This document shows, piece by piece, positions 26,249 to 34,920 of a stretch of 64,000 bases of DNA. The notes under the pieces are model-generated. The model did not search any database. It was not told the origin of the DNA and saw only the letters and a program-made list of their open reading frames with translations. How positions within the stretch are numbered: position 1 is the first letter of the stretch; each line of letters starts with the position of its first letter. A program made the translations under genes and the position numbers. This DNA comes from Sulfurirhabdus autotrophica (GTDB taxonomy: Bacteria > Pseudomonadota > Gammaproteobacteria > Burkholderiales > SMCO01): contig NZ_SMCO01000003.1 of the NCBI RefSeq assembly GCF_004346685.1, positions 62,001-126,000 on the forward strand, written 5' to 3'.

Positions 26249-27424
26249 ATGAATGATCATAATCGCCGCATTGCGCATCTCGATATGGACGCCTTTTACG
26301 CCTCGGTTGAACTTCTTCGCTATCCCGAGTTACGCGGCCATCCGGTTGTAATAGGTGGGCGTCGGGATCAGCAACCGACCATCAATCAAGATGGTAGCCG
26401 GCATTTTGCGCGCTTGCGCGAATATGCCGGACGGGGTGTAATTACCACTTCCACTTATGAAGCGCGTGCGCTGGGCGTTTTTTCGGGTATGGGCGTCATG
26501 AAAGCCGCATTGCTGGCACCAGATGCTTTTCTGCTTCCTGTCGATTTTGATGCCTATCGGCATTTTTCACGTTTATTCAAAGCCGCTGTTGCAGACATTG
26601 CACCACTCATGGAAGACCGTGGTATAGACGAGATATACATTGATCTGAGCGATATACCAGAAGATACATTGACACTCGCACAGCGTATCAAACTCGCGGT
26701 CCACAATGCCACGGGGCTCACCTGCTCCATCGGCATTACACCCAACAAATTATTATCGAAAATCTGCTCAGACCTCGACAAGCCAGACGGTATTACTATT
26801 TTGAGCATGGAAGAGATTCCGCAGCGTATATGGCCATTGCCAGTCAAAAAAATCAATGGAATTGGCCCCAAGGCAACCGAAAAACTTGCAGCGCTTGGTA
26901 TCACCACGATTGAGGATCTGGCAAAAGCAAATCCTGCTTTTCTGCAGGCTAATTTTGGTAAAAGCTATGGATACTGGCTATATGAAGCTTCACACGGAAT
27001 AGATGAACGCCCGATAGTCATGTGTTCAGAGCCCAAATCGATCAGCCGTGAAAGCACCTTTGAAAAAGACCTGCATGCCCGCCATGACCGTGCTGTTTTG
27101 ACGGAAATTTTTACAAACCTATGTACACGGGTGGCAGCCGATCTGCAACGTAAAGGATACCTTGGTCGAACCATTGGGATTAAATTGCGGTTTGAAGACT
27201 TCAGAACCGTGACGCGCGATATGACACTCCCCTCTCCTACCGCCGATCCGGCCACTATCAGGCGTGCTGCCGGAGAGTGCCTTAAACGCATACCGCTAAA
27301 CCAGAAGCTGAGATTGCTTGGTGTCCGCGTCAGTTCATTGACATCGAGCATTGCACCCAAAAATGCAAATTCATCACGCCAAGGCGAATTAAAATTAACC
27401 GATCGAACAGACGATAATCAATAA
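26249..27424 (+). CDS. dinB: DNA polymerase IV (Y family)
   Basis: 391 residues. It performs error-prone translesion synthesis. The catalytic acids are in AHLDMDAFYASVE and DRGIDEIYIDLSD, and the helix-hairpin-helix segment PVKKINGIGPKATEKLAALG and finger/little-finger regions are complete. The ATG at 26249 gives the normal DinB N-terminus; the upstream 29 in-frame codons look non-native. No clear LexA box was identified upstream. Confidence 0.94.
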   Translation: MNDHNRRIAHLDMDAFYASVELLRYPELRGHPVVIGGRRDQQPTINQDGSRHFARLREYAGRGVITTSTYEARALGVFSGMGVMKAALLAPDAFLLPVDFDAYRHFSRLFKAAVADIAPLMEDRGIDEIYIDLSDIPEDTLTLAQRIKLAVHNATGLTCSIGITPNKLLSKICSDLDKPDGITILSMEEIPQRIWPLPVKKINGIGPKATEKLAALGITTIEDLAKANPAFLQANFGKSYGYWLYEASHGIDERPIVMCSEPKSISRESTFEKDLHARHDRAVLTEIFTNLCTRVAADLQRKGYLGRTIGIKLRFEDFRTVTRDMTLPSPTADPATIRRAAGECLKRIPLNQKLRLLGVRVSSLTSSIAPKNANSSRQGELKLTDRTDDNQ

Positions 27425-27523
27425 AAGAAAAAACTTACATTCACAATTTTTGCTAGAAGCCGGGTACTGCAAACCGATTCATACAATCACAAGAATTGCC
27501 TTGCCACTGTATATACAGCTAGC

Positions 27524-28114
27524 TTATATTTCCCTTTTCCGCCGTGAAATAACAAGCGAAGCGATACCCAATCCCAATAACGACAAAGTAGCTGGCTCTG
27601 GCACGTTGCCTGATGTTGGTACCACAGCAAAAAACCCTCTGATCTCGCCTCCGGCATAAGCTGCTGTATGAATGTTAAAGTAAGCGCTTCCGTTATTAAG
27701 CCCGCTTAAAAGCGCCATTTCTGCACTAGAAACAGCCCCCCCACTGGATGTCACAAAGGAGGGATTAAAGCTTGAAGCGAGCGACAAATCCAACAAATGA
27801 TTGTAAACACCGCTGGTGACACCGGAAGGAAAACCCGTAAAAGTCGGCACAGTCGTTGCCACGCCAACATTACCCGGCGCGGGTATACAACAATGGATGT
27901 GAGCCGCTGAGACAGTACCAATAAGCCCAGCAAAACTGACATCTACCAATAGTGTATGTAATGTAGCATCATATTCCAAGGTAGCCAATCCAGTACCTGG
28001 AGAGGGCGTATTAGAAGCGGCACCTGTCAGTGTCGCTTTGTAAATAATGGGCATTGCTTGCGCACTACTGACGCCAATCAATGTCACCATAACCAACATT
28101 AACCAATTTTTCAT
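27524..28114 (-). CDS. CHRD-domain protein with PEP-CTERM sorting signal
   Basis: 196 residues: signal peptide (MKNWLMLVMVTLIGVSSAQA), a CHRD domain (YKATLTGAASNTPSPGTG, with SAAHIHCCIPAPGNVG and NIHTAAYAGGEIRGFF) and the sorting tail VPEPATLSLLGLGIASLV with RRKREI. CHRD domains occur in secreted or matrix proteins. The ATG at 28114 has AGGGAG upstream. It is the last of seven leftward genes whose first member is also PEP-CTERM, 94 nt after the GNAT gene. Confidence 0.9.
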   Translation of the reverse strand: MKNWLMLVMVTLIGVSSAQAMPIIYKATLTGAASNTPSPGTGLATLEYDATLHTLLVDVSFAGLIGTVSAAHIHCCIPAPGNVGVATTVPTFTGFPSGVTSGVYNHLLDLSLASSFNPSFVTSSGGAVSSAEMALLSGLNNGSAYFNIHTAAYAGGEIRGFFAVVPTSGNVPEPATLSLLGLGIASLVISRRKREI

Positions 28115-28208
28115 TTGAAACTCCCTGAAAAAATTTAACATTTGCAGCAAAAGTATTTACCCACAGCGAGAAAAAATCGCCTGAAAATCATTGGCAATAT
28201 ACGATAAT

Positions 28209-28724
28209 TCAAGGATGCCACTCCATCCTCGTGTACATGCCATCATCACTTACCGACCTGAATCCTAATCTTTGATACAAATGCATAGCCGGATTAAATT
28301 GTGCAACATGCGCTAGTACGTATTGATTTGTTGAGGCAGCCTCATCCATTAAACTCTGTAACAAATTACTTCCAATACCTTGCCTTCTAAATTCAGGCAA
28401 CAAGGTAATGTCTATGATATGAATTTCATGAGCGTGCCGATTGGTGTAGAGACGCCCGATTCCTTCTCCGTTTAATTCAAGGACATCCCAGTGCGCATCG
28501 GGAAACTGCGCAGTGTAATATTGATGCTGTGCATTAAACTGCATATCCAGAAACGCGAGTTTTTGCGATTCATCCCAATTAAATAAAGCAACATCGCCAA
28601 TACGAGTGCTCACATAAACCTCAAACAAAAAAGCTTTATCTGCCGCTTGTGCTGGACGTAACCCTATCCCCTCACTCAAGCAATCAGGCTTTAATATCGG
28701 ATTCAAAATACCATCCAAATCCAC
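28209..28724 (-). CDS. GNAT-family N-acetyltransferase
   Basis: 171 residues. The acetyl-CoA site is in ITLLPEFRRQGIGSNLLQSL (Q/RxxGxG/A motif), with the C-terminal AMHLYQRLGFRSV strand. It starts 3 nt after the tail-collar gene stop and so is cotranscribed with it. The substrate is unknown; GNAT genes next to MdpB-like tail-collar genes are a recurrent arrangement in my recollection. Confidence 0.88.
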   Translation of the reverse strand: MDLDGILNPILKPDCLSEGIGLRPAQAADKAFLFEVYVSTRIGDVALFNWDESQKLAFLDMQFNAQHQYYTAQFPDAHWDVLELNGEGIGRLYTNRHAHEIHIIDITLLPEFRRQGIGSNLLQSLMDEAASTNQYVLAHVAQFNPAMHLYQRLGFRSVSDDGMYTRMEWHP

Positions 28725-28727
28725 ACA

Positions 28728-29231
28728 TCAAGATCGAGGAGGGAAAACACCTTGCAGCGCAATCACATAATTAAGCACCAGATAGGGCTGCATATTGTTA
28801 TGAGGCTGATTTCCACCAACCACCTCCCCCATTGGCACCAGATTATTCGCTGTTCCATAAGTATTTACGGATCCCGCTGCAAGACTACTTGCACCTGAAG
28901 GAGTGCCAGTAGTAGCCGTACCAGTTGCTGCGCTGAATGCATGGTTATGCATTGGCATTGCAGATGGGGACAACGTTTCACTAGCTGTACCGCCTGTTTC
29001 ACCCAGAAAATGAGGCGTAAGGCCCGGACCCTGGCCAGGATGCATCATTGCCCGTCCTTGGAGGTTGGGTAAAGCGAAAGTAGTTTGCCCATTCCCTCCA
29101 TATGTTGTACCAAGAAGAGAGAACAGCGCCGTGTTTTGAGAAATTGGAAGCAATTGCCCATTACACAGTGCCCAGCCCACAGGAGCAAAATTAAAACCTA
29201 CAGCTCGAATTTCTCCAACAAACGGGTCCAT
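28728..29231 (-). CDS. Phage-tail-collar/MdpB-like protein, copy 3
   Basis: 167 residues of the tail-collar (microcystin-dependent-protein, MdpB) family. FVGEIRAVGFNFAPVGWALC is followed by NGQLLPISQNTALFSLLGTT, YGGNGQTTFALPNLQGRAMM and a Gly/Ser/Thr-rich C-terminal half ending in NYVIALQGVFPPR. Family members form beta-rich trimeric tips in phage tails and contractile injection systems, but free-standing bacterial copies have no settled role. It is one of three tandem paralogues here. Confidence 0.88.
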   Translation of the reverse strand: MDPFVGEIRAVGFNFAPVGWALCNGQLLPISQNTALFSLLGTTYGGNGQTTFALPNLQGRAMMHPGQGPGLTPHFLGETGGTASETLSPSAMPMHNHAFSAATGTATTGTPSGASSLAAGSVNTYGTANNLVPMGEVVGGNQPHNNMQPYLVLNYVIALQGVFPPRS

Positions 29232-29243
29232 ATAACCATCTCC

Positions 29244-29759
29244 TTAAGCTTGTGAAGGAAAAATCCCGAACATACTGATGATAAAACTGACACATTGGTA
29301 AGGCATCAAGTTATTGTGAGGCTGATTACCCCCTGCAGGCATACTCGCTTCAGGGGCCATTGCAACAGTCGCCGGATCAGTTCCATAAACAGCCATCGCA
29401 CCGGTATCCGCTACAGCAGCCCCCCCCGGATCACCTAACGTTGCTGTAGTCCCTGAGCCAATTTTATGTGTATGCGCAGGCATTTGTGCCAAGGTGAGCG
29501 TGACAGACTCTACCCCCCCTTTTTCAGAAAACACATGAGAACTTAACCCGGCACCCTGCCCCTGATGAATCGGGATGCGGCCACGCAAATCAGGCAAAGC
29601 AAAGGTAGACTGTCCATCACCACCATAGGAGGTACCAATCAGGTTAAACAAGGTTTCATTCCCCGAGATCGGCAGCAACTGTCCATTACAGAACTCCCAG
29701 CCAGATGGCGCAAAATTACCACCAAACATTCTTATTTCACCTACATAGGGTTGAGCCAT
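29244..29759 (-). CDS. Phage-tail-collar/MdpB-like protein, copy 2
   Basis: 171 residues with the same plan as its neighbours: YVGEIRMFGGNFAPSGWEFC, NGQLLPISGNETLFNLIGTS, YGGDGQSTFALPDLRGRIPI, MPAHTHKIG and a tail with GGNQPHNNLMPYQCVSFIIS. The three copies are clearly diverged rather than recent duplicates. No tail tube, sheath, baseplate or capsid gene is nearby. Confidence 0.88.
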   Translation of the reverse strand: MAQPYVGEIRMFGGNFAPSGWEFCNGQLLPISGNETLFNLIGTSYGGDGQSTFALPDLRGRIPIHQGQGAGLSSHVFSEKGGVESVTLTLAQMPAHTHKIGSGTTATLGDPGGAAVADTGAMAVYGTDPATVAMAPEASMPAGGNQPHNNLMPYQCVSFIISMFGIFPSQA

Positions 29760-29785
29760 ATAAACCTCTACTTTTAAGATTACGA

Positions 29786-30283
29786 TCAGTTGCGACTAGG
29801 GAAGATTCCCTGAAGCGCGATCACAAAATTGAGCGTGAGATACGGTTGCATGTTGCCATGCGACTGATTACCCCCGGCTGATCCCTGCCCTGCCAGTGCC
29901 ACATTTGCGGTTGAAGCATAGACATTGCTTCCACGCCGGGGTTTGGCGGCCAGAACATTGTTTGCCGGATTTGCGCCAGTTGCCTGCGCTGCTGATCCTT
30001 GAGCGTGTGTATGAGCAGGAATTTCAGCAGAAGTAAGCAGATGCGCCTCCTCTCCCCCGGTTTGTCCTTGAACAAAACCAGCGGCAGTATGGATAGGAGA
30101 ACGCCCTCGTAAATCGGGCAAAGCGAATGTGGTTTGCCCATTGCCTCCATACTGCGTACCTAACAAAGCAAAAAGCGCCTGATTCTGGTTGATAGGCAGT
30201 AATTGCCCATTGCACATTGCCCAACCTTTCGGAGCAAAGCTGAAGCTGGTCACTCTGATTTCACCCAAAAATGGTTCTGACAT
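29786..30283 (-). CDS. Phage-tail-collar/MdpB-like protein, copy 1
   Basis: 165 residues: FLGEIRVTSFSFAPKGWAMC, NGQLLPINQNQALFALLGTQ, YGGNGQTTFALPDLRGRSPI, then EIPAHTHAQG and GGNQSHGNMQPYLTLNFVIA. It is the first of the three tandem paralogues to be transcribed. It begins 36 nt after the DUF6916 gene. Confidence 0.88.
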   Translation of the reverse strand: MSEPFLGEIRVTSFSFAPKGWAMCNGQLLPINQNQALFALLGTQYGGNGQTTFALPDLRGRSPIHTAAGFVQGQTGGEEAHLLTSAEIPAHTHAQGSAAQATGANPANNVLAAKPRRGSNVYASTANVALAGQGSAGGNQSHGNMQPYLTLNFVIALQGIFPSRN

Positions 30284-30319
30284 CGCATCCTCCAGAATTT
30301 TCTATACTGTTAATCTATT

Positions 30320-30709
30320 TCAGGTGAGCAGATTAAATGTGGCATGATAATGCAGGCCATTTTCACTCATTAGTCCACGTTCGAGATATACTTGAAACCA
30401 GCCGTCGCTAGCATGCTTGACGTGGTATAACCCCGATGGCACCTGCTTGCTGCTGTTTGTTCGAAACACCACAGAAAATTGCTCCATCTTACTAGACGGA
30501 GGACCATCATTCACCGCCACCAGTTCCATCCTGACACCTTGCCAACCCTTATCATCCAGATGAAACTGACCATTCAAAGCTTGCTGAAACCACTTCTTCG
30601 AATATTTCTCTGCATTCTGCATTTGCAAGGGTGATGCCATTACATTTGATACAGCAAATCCGACAGTACAAGCTGCTGCTCCCGTTGACAGAAATTGACG
30701 TCGATTCAT
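30320..30709 (-). CDS. DUF6916-like protein with Tat signal
   Basis: 129 residues. The N-terminus (MNRRQFLSTGAAACTVGF) is a twin-arginine export signal, so the protein is folded before export. The mature part has FSVVFRTNSSKQVPSGLYHV and HYHATFNLL, which resembles the DUF6916 family often found beside tail-collar genes (recalled, not searched). The function is unknown. It lies 50 nt downstream of the PEP-CTERM gene at 30760. Confidence 0.75.
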   Translation of the reverse strand: MNRRQFLSTGAAACTVGFAVSNVMASPLQMQNAEKYSKKWFQQALNGQFHLDDKGWQGVRMELVAVNDGPPSSKMEQFSVVFRTNSSKQVPSGLYHVKHASDGWFQVYLERGLMSENGLHYHATFNLLT

Positions 30710-30759
30710 GGCTATTCCCCCGACAAAATTAGTATATCAATCGTTTAGCAATCACGTCG

Positions 30760-31437
30760 TCAACATTCTTTGGCCCGACGTACTCCCAGTGCGGCCAGAC
30801 CAAGCCCGAGTAAAGCCAGAGTGCCAGGCTCCGGAACACTTGGTGGCGGAGGAGGAGGTGGTGGTGGAGGGGGCGGTGGTTGTTGCGTGACTTGAAAACT
30901 CAGGGCAATCTGGCCATGATTATTAACTGTTGAACCCAATATACCCAGATTACCCAGGTTGTTTAGCGTGAGTGTGGTCGCAGTAAAAGCGAGATCTGCA
31001 TTACTCAGACCTATCGCATTGGTCAGTGAAAGTGTCACCCCATTCAGAACATCTGGAGCAAAACTGAAACCAGTGAATTCCAGGCGTGCACCTGGGAAAA
31101 GATTAAAACCAGCGTTTGAAAAACCACCTGGCATTGTGGCCCCACCCCCGCTGAGTTGAATCACAATATTGAAAGCGCCAATATCTATATAGTCAGCACT
31201 GAACAATATCGCATCCAGCGCCAGATTCTTGGTATTATCGCTCCCCAATATCTCTGTGCCAGCCCCAACTGTAACAGTGTCACTACTTGTAAATGGGGTA
31301 TTATCCAAGTAAGTAGCCGTTACTGTCTGGCCAATCAGTGAAGCATAGGTAAATTGCGGCAGAGAGAATGACAGCGCGAAGAGCACAAAAAATGCTGCCA
31401 GTTTTCGTAAAAGATGCGCGAAGAAAAATGATTTCAT
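30760..31437 (-). CDS. PEP-CTERM protein with polyproline linker
   Basis: 225 residues: signal peptide (AAFFVLFALSFSLPQFTYA), a beta-rich body of about 150 residues, a run of 13 Pro, and the sorting tail VPEPGTLALLGLGLAALGVRR. The Pro run is an extended stalk placing the domain away from the membrane anchor. It is first of seven leftward genes. A sigma-54-type promoter and three copies of the 17-bp element lie upstream. ATG at 31437 is preferred over 31452 because the signal peptide follows it directly. Confidence 0.88.
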   Translation of the reverse strand: MKSFFFAHLLRKLAAFFVLFALSFSLPQFTYASLIGQTVTATYLDNTPFTSSDTVTVGAGTEILGSDNTKNLALDAILFSADYIDIGAFNIVIQLSGGGATMPGGFSNAGFNLFPGARLEFTGFSFAPDVLNGVTLSLTNAIGLSNADLAFTATTLTLNNLGNLGILGSTVNNHGQIALSFQVTQQPPPPPPPPPPPPPSVPEPGTLALLGLGLAALGVRRAKEC

Positions 31438-31528
31438 ACCTGCAGCCCTCAAATTTTTACTGCTTTTATTGAGTTTTTTGCTTTTATAGGCGACATACTA
31501 AAAGCATGAAACTGACAAATACTTCTTT

Positions 31529-31544
31529 AGCAAAATTTATGCCA
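31529..31544 (-). promoter_or_regulatory. Sigma-54 (-24/-12) promoter of the PEP-CTERM/tail-collar operon
   Basis: On the minus strand TGGCATAAATTTTGCT matches TGGCACGNNNNTTGCW at all core positions, 92 bp upstream of the ATG at 31437. Confidence 0.8.
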
Positions 31545-31606
31545 TTTTTTATTTGCTATAAAAAACAATATACTGCAAACAAACTATTTCTCACCCATGA
31601 ATAAAA

Positions 31607-31623
31607 TGTAAAATTATTCGACA
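31607..31623 (-). promoter_or_regulatory. 17-bp PEP-CTERM upstream element, site 3
   Basis: The plus strand reads TGTAAAATTATTCGACA. It lies 62 bp upstream of the -24/-12 element, in the same orientation to the gene as all other copies. Confidence 0.65.
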
Positions 31624-31782
31624 ATTATTTTTAGCCAAACTGTGATCAGGCGGCATATTTCCTTGTTTATGACTTTACAAAAAATGAACAACTGACGTGC
31701 TCACCCAACAAATTCCAAATACCAGGCTTTTTAGTGACAAATTAATTCGTTATGAAGTAATGAGTTAGGATGGGAGTTTTGC

Positions 31783-31799
31783 TGTAAAAATTTCCGACA
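31783..31799 (-). promoter_or_regulatory. 17-bp PEP-CTERM upstream element, site 4
   Basis: The plus strand reads TGTAAAAATTTCCGACA, about 240 bp upstream of the promoter. Confidence 0.55.
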
Positions 31800-31808
31800 C
31801 ATACTTGG

Positions 31809-31831
31809 TGTTAACGCTAAAAACGTTAACA
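31809..31831. repeat. Inverted repeat in the PEP-CTERM upstream region
   Basis: TGTTAACG and CGTTAACA form a perfect 8-bp inverted repeat around CTAAAAA. It starts 10 bp after enhancer-like site 4. It may be a further protein-binding site; no family could be assigned. The rest of the 650-nt intergenic region shows no gene. Confidence 0.5.
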
Positions 31832-32002
31832 AAGTGTTTATTTTTCACCCCTGGCTGATAAAGGAAAAGTACCAGACGGCTATATTGATCAATTTCAATA
31901 ATTGTTTTGAAAGCAGGCAGGAGATGGGATGACAGTTACATTATCTAAAAAATGCGTTACTCAAGTTGTAATATCCAACCTTTCATGCACACAAAAATTA
32001 AG

Positions 32003-32019
32003 CGTAAGAATTTTCGACA
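32003..32019 (-). promoter_or_regulatory. 17-bp PEP-CTERM upstream element, site 5
   Basis: The plus strand reads CGTAAGAATTTTCGACA, the weakest of the six copies. It lies about 460 bp upstream of the promoter and near the 3' end of the Pat-like gene. Confidence 0.45.
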
Positions 32020-32100
32020 TTTATTCATAGCCAAATAAAACTCGCAGCCTTTATAAATGTGAATTAGCTTCAGCGCTTATTCACATCATTAAAAACCCTA

Positions 32101-34779
32101 TCACAATTGTTTAACTACTCGCTTGATAGAAGCATCTTCCTCACTGGTATTCACAACAAAGCCCAATCTGCCCACCAAACCCAACATAGATCTGTTTTTG
32201 GCCAGCACTTCCCCTTCCATGATTTTCAGCCCTTTAGCGCGAGCCACTTCAAACAGGGTACTCATCAATTTATTACCGATCCCTTTATGCTGCCATTCAT
32301 CTGCTACAACCAGTGCAAATTCACAGGATTCACCATCAGGCATGGTGATATACCGGCATACACCCAGCTCTTTTTCCTGACCATCAAGGTCCAATACAGC
32401 AATCAGGGCCATTTCTCTATCGTAATCAATTTGCGTAAAGCGCACGAGCATACTTTGAGAGAGTTCTTGCAATGAATCCATAAAACGGAAGTATTTAGAC
32501 TCCTCAGATAGTCCGCGCACGAACACTTGCTCCAGCTCTGCATCTTCAGGACGAATAGGGCGAATAGTCAAGTCCGTTCCATCCGGCAATTGCCAACGTG
32601 TCACAAGATGGGCGGGATAAGGATGAATGGCCATGTGCGCATAACGGCTAGCTGAGGATGGAGGAAAATCCACCACAATACGGGCGTCGACAGCGTATGC
32701 GCCTCCCTCATCCACAATGAGCGGATTAATATCCATCTCCTTGATCCAGGGCAATTCACACACCATTTCCGAAACACGCAAAAGCACACTTTCCAGCGCG
32801 GCCATATCGATAGGGGGCATATGACGGAATGCACCCAAGAGTTTTGAAATATGGGTTTTACGGATCATATTTCCAACCAGAAAACTATTAAGCGGCGGCA
32901 GTCCAACCGCCCTATCACCCAACACCTCAACCATAATGCCACCCGCACCAAAGGTAATGACCGGACCAAATACCGGGTCGCTGGTCACTCCGACCATTAA
33001 CTCTCTGCCATTCGATTTGATTACCATCGGTTCAATAACTACGCCATCTATTCTGGCATTGGGTCGGTTTTTTTGTACCGACTGAATAATTTCATGATAC
33101 GCACCTCGAACGGCCTGCGCATTGCTCAGATTAAGACGGATTCCCCCTGAATCGGATTTATGTGTAATGTCAGGAGAGTTAATCTTCATTGCAACCGGCA
33201 AACCCAATTCCTCAGCAAGCAATAACGCCTCGTTTGGCGAACGCGCAACCATAGCGCTTGCAATAGGGATGTGAAATGCCGCCAGAATCGCCTTGGATTC
33301 CATCTCGTTTAATATGGTGCGATGTTCCGCCAAGGCGCTTTCAATTAACAAACGTGCACCTTCTACATCCGGTTCATTGTGGTGAGACAACGGGCCGGGG
33401 GTCTGCATCAGCAACTTCTGGTTCTGATAGTATGCGGAAATAAAAGAGAACACTTCTACTGCCGGCTCCGGTGTGCGGAAGCTGGGAATTTTTGCTTTAG
33501 CAAAAGCCAGCCTGCTTTCTGCCACTTGCACTTCACCCATCCAGCAGGCAATCAAAGGCTTATTGAATTTCCCTGCCATCTCTATGACAGTTTGCGCCAC
33601 TTCCAAAGGTCGTGTCATGGCTTGCGGTGTCAGTATCACCAGCACACCATCCACCTCAGCATCCTGCATACAGCTCGTCACGGCATGGCGATAACGTTCA
33701 GCAGTGGCATCACCAATAATATCCACAGGATTGCCATGAGACCAGGTTGGTGGCAGCCCGGTACTCAACTGGGTTAACGTGTCCTCGCCAAGGGCAGCAA
33801 TCGCCACCCCCAGATCAGCGGCATGATCGATAGCCATTACTCCTGGCCCGCCACCATTTGTCACAATAGCCAATTTATTACCAGTTGGTCTGAATCGGGT
33901 GGAAAGTGCCTTCGCAGCGGAAAATAACTGCACAATTGTATTGACCCTTACCACACCCGCGCGTCGCAACGCAGCATCAAACACATCGTCCGAACCCACC
34001 AATGCGCCCGTATGAGAAAAGGCCGCTTTTGACCCTGCTTCATGGCGCCCTACCTTCACAACAATTACCGGTTTGATTCTTGCTGCGGCGCGTAACGCAC
34101 TCATAAAGCTACGCGCATGGTGAATCCCTTCAATGTAAAGCAAGATGCTTTCAGTTTGCGGGTCAGATACCAGATAATCGAGAATTTCACCAAAATCCAC
34201 ATCGGCCGTCGCACCCATGGAAATAATGCTGGAAAAACCTACATCGTTAGGATGCGCCCAATCCAGGATAGCGGTACACAACGCACCTGATTGAGAAATC
34301 AGCGCCAGGTTTCCAGCTTTTGCCCCTCCGTTACTGAAAGTAGCATTCAAGCCAATTGCCGGACGCATAATCCCCAGACAGTTAGGCCCAATCAATCGCA
34401 CACCATAGCGCCGCGCATTTTGAACCACAGCCCTTTCAAGAGCGATACCTTCTGCACCAGCTTCACTGAAACCTGCAGATAAAATAACAGCTGCACGCAC
34501 GCCATGCTTACCACACGCTTCAATTATATCCGGCACGGTTGCCGCCTTGGTCGCAATAACAGCCAGATCAATTGGCTCGCCAATGGCCTCAATGCTAGTG
34601 TATGCGCGTTGCCCATACACTTCAGCATGATTAGGATTAACCGGGTAGAGCTTACCTTGATAGCCACTTTCCAGCATATTTTTGAATACCACACTGCCCA
34701 CGGAGTCCGGCCGGTTACTCGCACCAATGACCACAACTGAACGGGGTGAAAAAAGCGGACTAAGGTAATGCTGACCCAT
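32101..34779 (-). CDS. Pat-type protein lysine acetyltransferase (acyl-CoA synthetase/GNAT fusion)
   Basis: 892 residues with the plan of PatZ/YfiQ. An NDP-forming acyl-CoA synthetase CoA-binding domain (SVVVIGASNRPDSVGSVVF at the N-terminus) is followed by succinyl-CoA-synthetase-like domains (FSHTGALVGSDDVFDAALRR; VTNGGGPGVMAID). Next is an ATP-grasp domain (PVAMKINSPDITHKSDSGG; VVIEPMV; FGAGGIMVEVLGDRAVGLPP), then a C-terminal GNAT domain of about 150 residues (VADEWQHKGIGNKLMSTLF). Relatives acetylate enzymes such as acetyl-CoA synthetase. The retained FSHTGAL His leaves acyl-CoA synthetase activity possible. It is divergent from an HDAC-family gene. Confidence 0.9.
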   Translation of the reverse strand: MGQHYLSPLFSPRSVVVIGASNRPDSVGSVVFKNMLESGYQGKLYPVNPNHAEVYGQRAYTSIEAIGEPIDLAVIATKAATVPDIIEACGKHGVRAAVILSAGFSEAGAEGIALERAVVQNARRYGVRLIGPNCLGIMRPAIGLNATFSNGGAKAGNLALISQSGALCTAILDWAHPNDVGFSSIISMGATADVDFGEILDYLVSDPQTESILLYIEGIHHARSFMSALRAAARIKPVIVVKVGRHEAGSKAAFSHTGALVGSDDVFDAALRRAGVVRVNTIVQLFSAAKALSTRFRPTGNKLAIVTNGGGPGVMAIDHAADLGVAIAALGEDTLTQLSTGLPPTWSHGNPVDIIGDATAERYRHAVTSCMQDAEVDGVLVILTPQAMTRPLEVAQTVIEMAGKFNKPLIACWMGEVQVAESRLAFAKAKIPSFRTPEPAVEVFSFISAYYQNQKLLMQTPGPLSHHNEPDVEGARLLIESALAEHRTILNEMESKAILAAFHIPIASAMVARSPNEALLLAEELGLPVAMKINSPDITHKSDSGGIRLNLSNAQAVRGAYHEIIQSVQKNRPNARIDGVVIEPMVIKSNGRELMVGVTSDPVFGPVITFGAGGIMVEVLGDRAVGLPPLNSFLVGNMIRKTHISKLLGAFRHMPPIDMAALESVLLRVSEMVCELPWIKEMDINPLIVDEGGAYAVDARIVVDFPPSSASRYAHMAIHPYPAHLVTRWQLPDGTDLTIRPIRPEDAELEQVFVRGLSEESKYFRFMDSLQELSQSMLVRFTQIDYDREMALIAVLDLDGQEKELGVCRYITMPDGESCEFALVVADEWQHKGIGNKLMSTLFEVARAKGLKIMEGEVLAKNRSMLGLVGRLGFVVNTSEEDASIKRVVKQL

Positions 34780-34920
34780 AATTTCCCTACAATAAATTAA
34801 TCAATCTGTTTAACGTCTAACCAACACCTACTGAAAATATTTTATCTTGTGTTTATTGCATCAAAATGCCATTTTTCGCGCACCTGTGATTAAATATAAA
34901 AAAACAACAGGAAACCACCA

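Noticed and set aside
28115-28208. Possible -24/-12 element before the CHRD PEP-CTERM gene
   Set aside because: TGGG and TTTTGCT are present but the GG-GC spacing is wrong by at least one base, and no 17-bp element is upstream; operon transcription explains expression better.
28728-30283. Prophage remnant
   Set aside because: Only tail-collar proteins are phage-like; no integrase, capsid, terminase, lysis genes or att repeats, and the flanks are PEP-CTERM genes.
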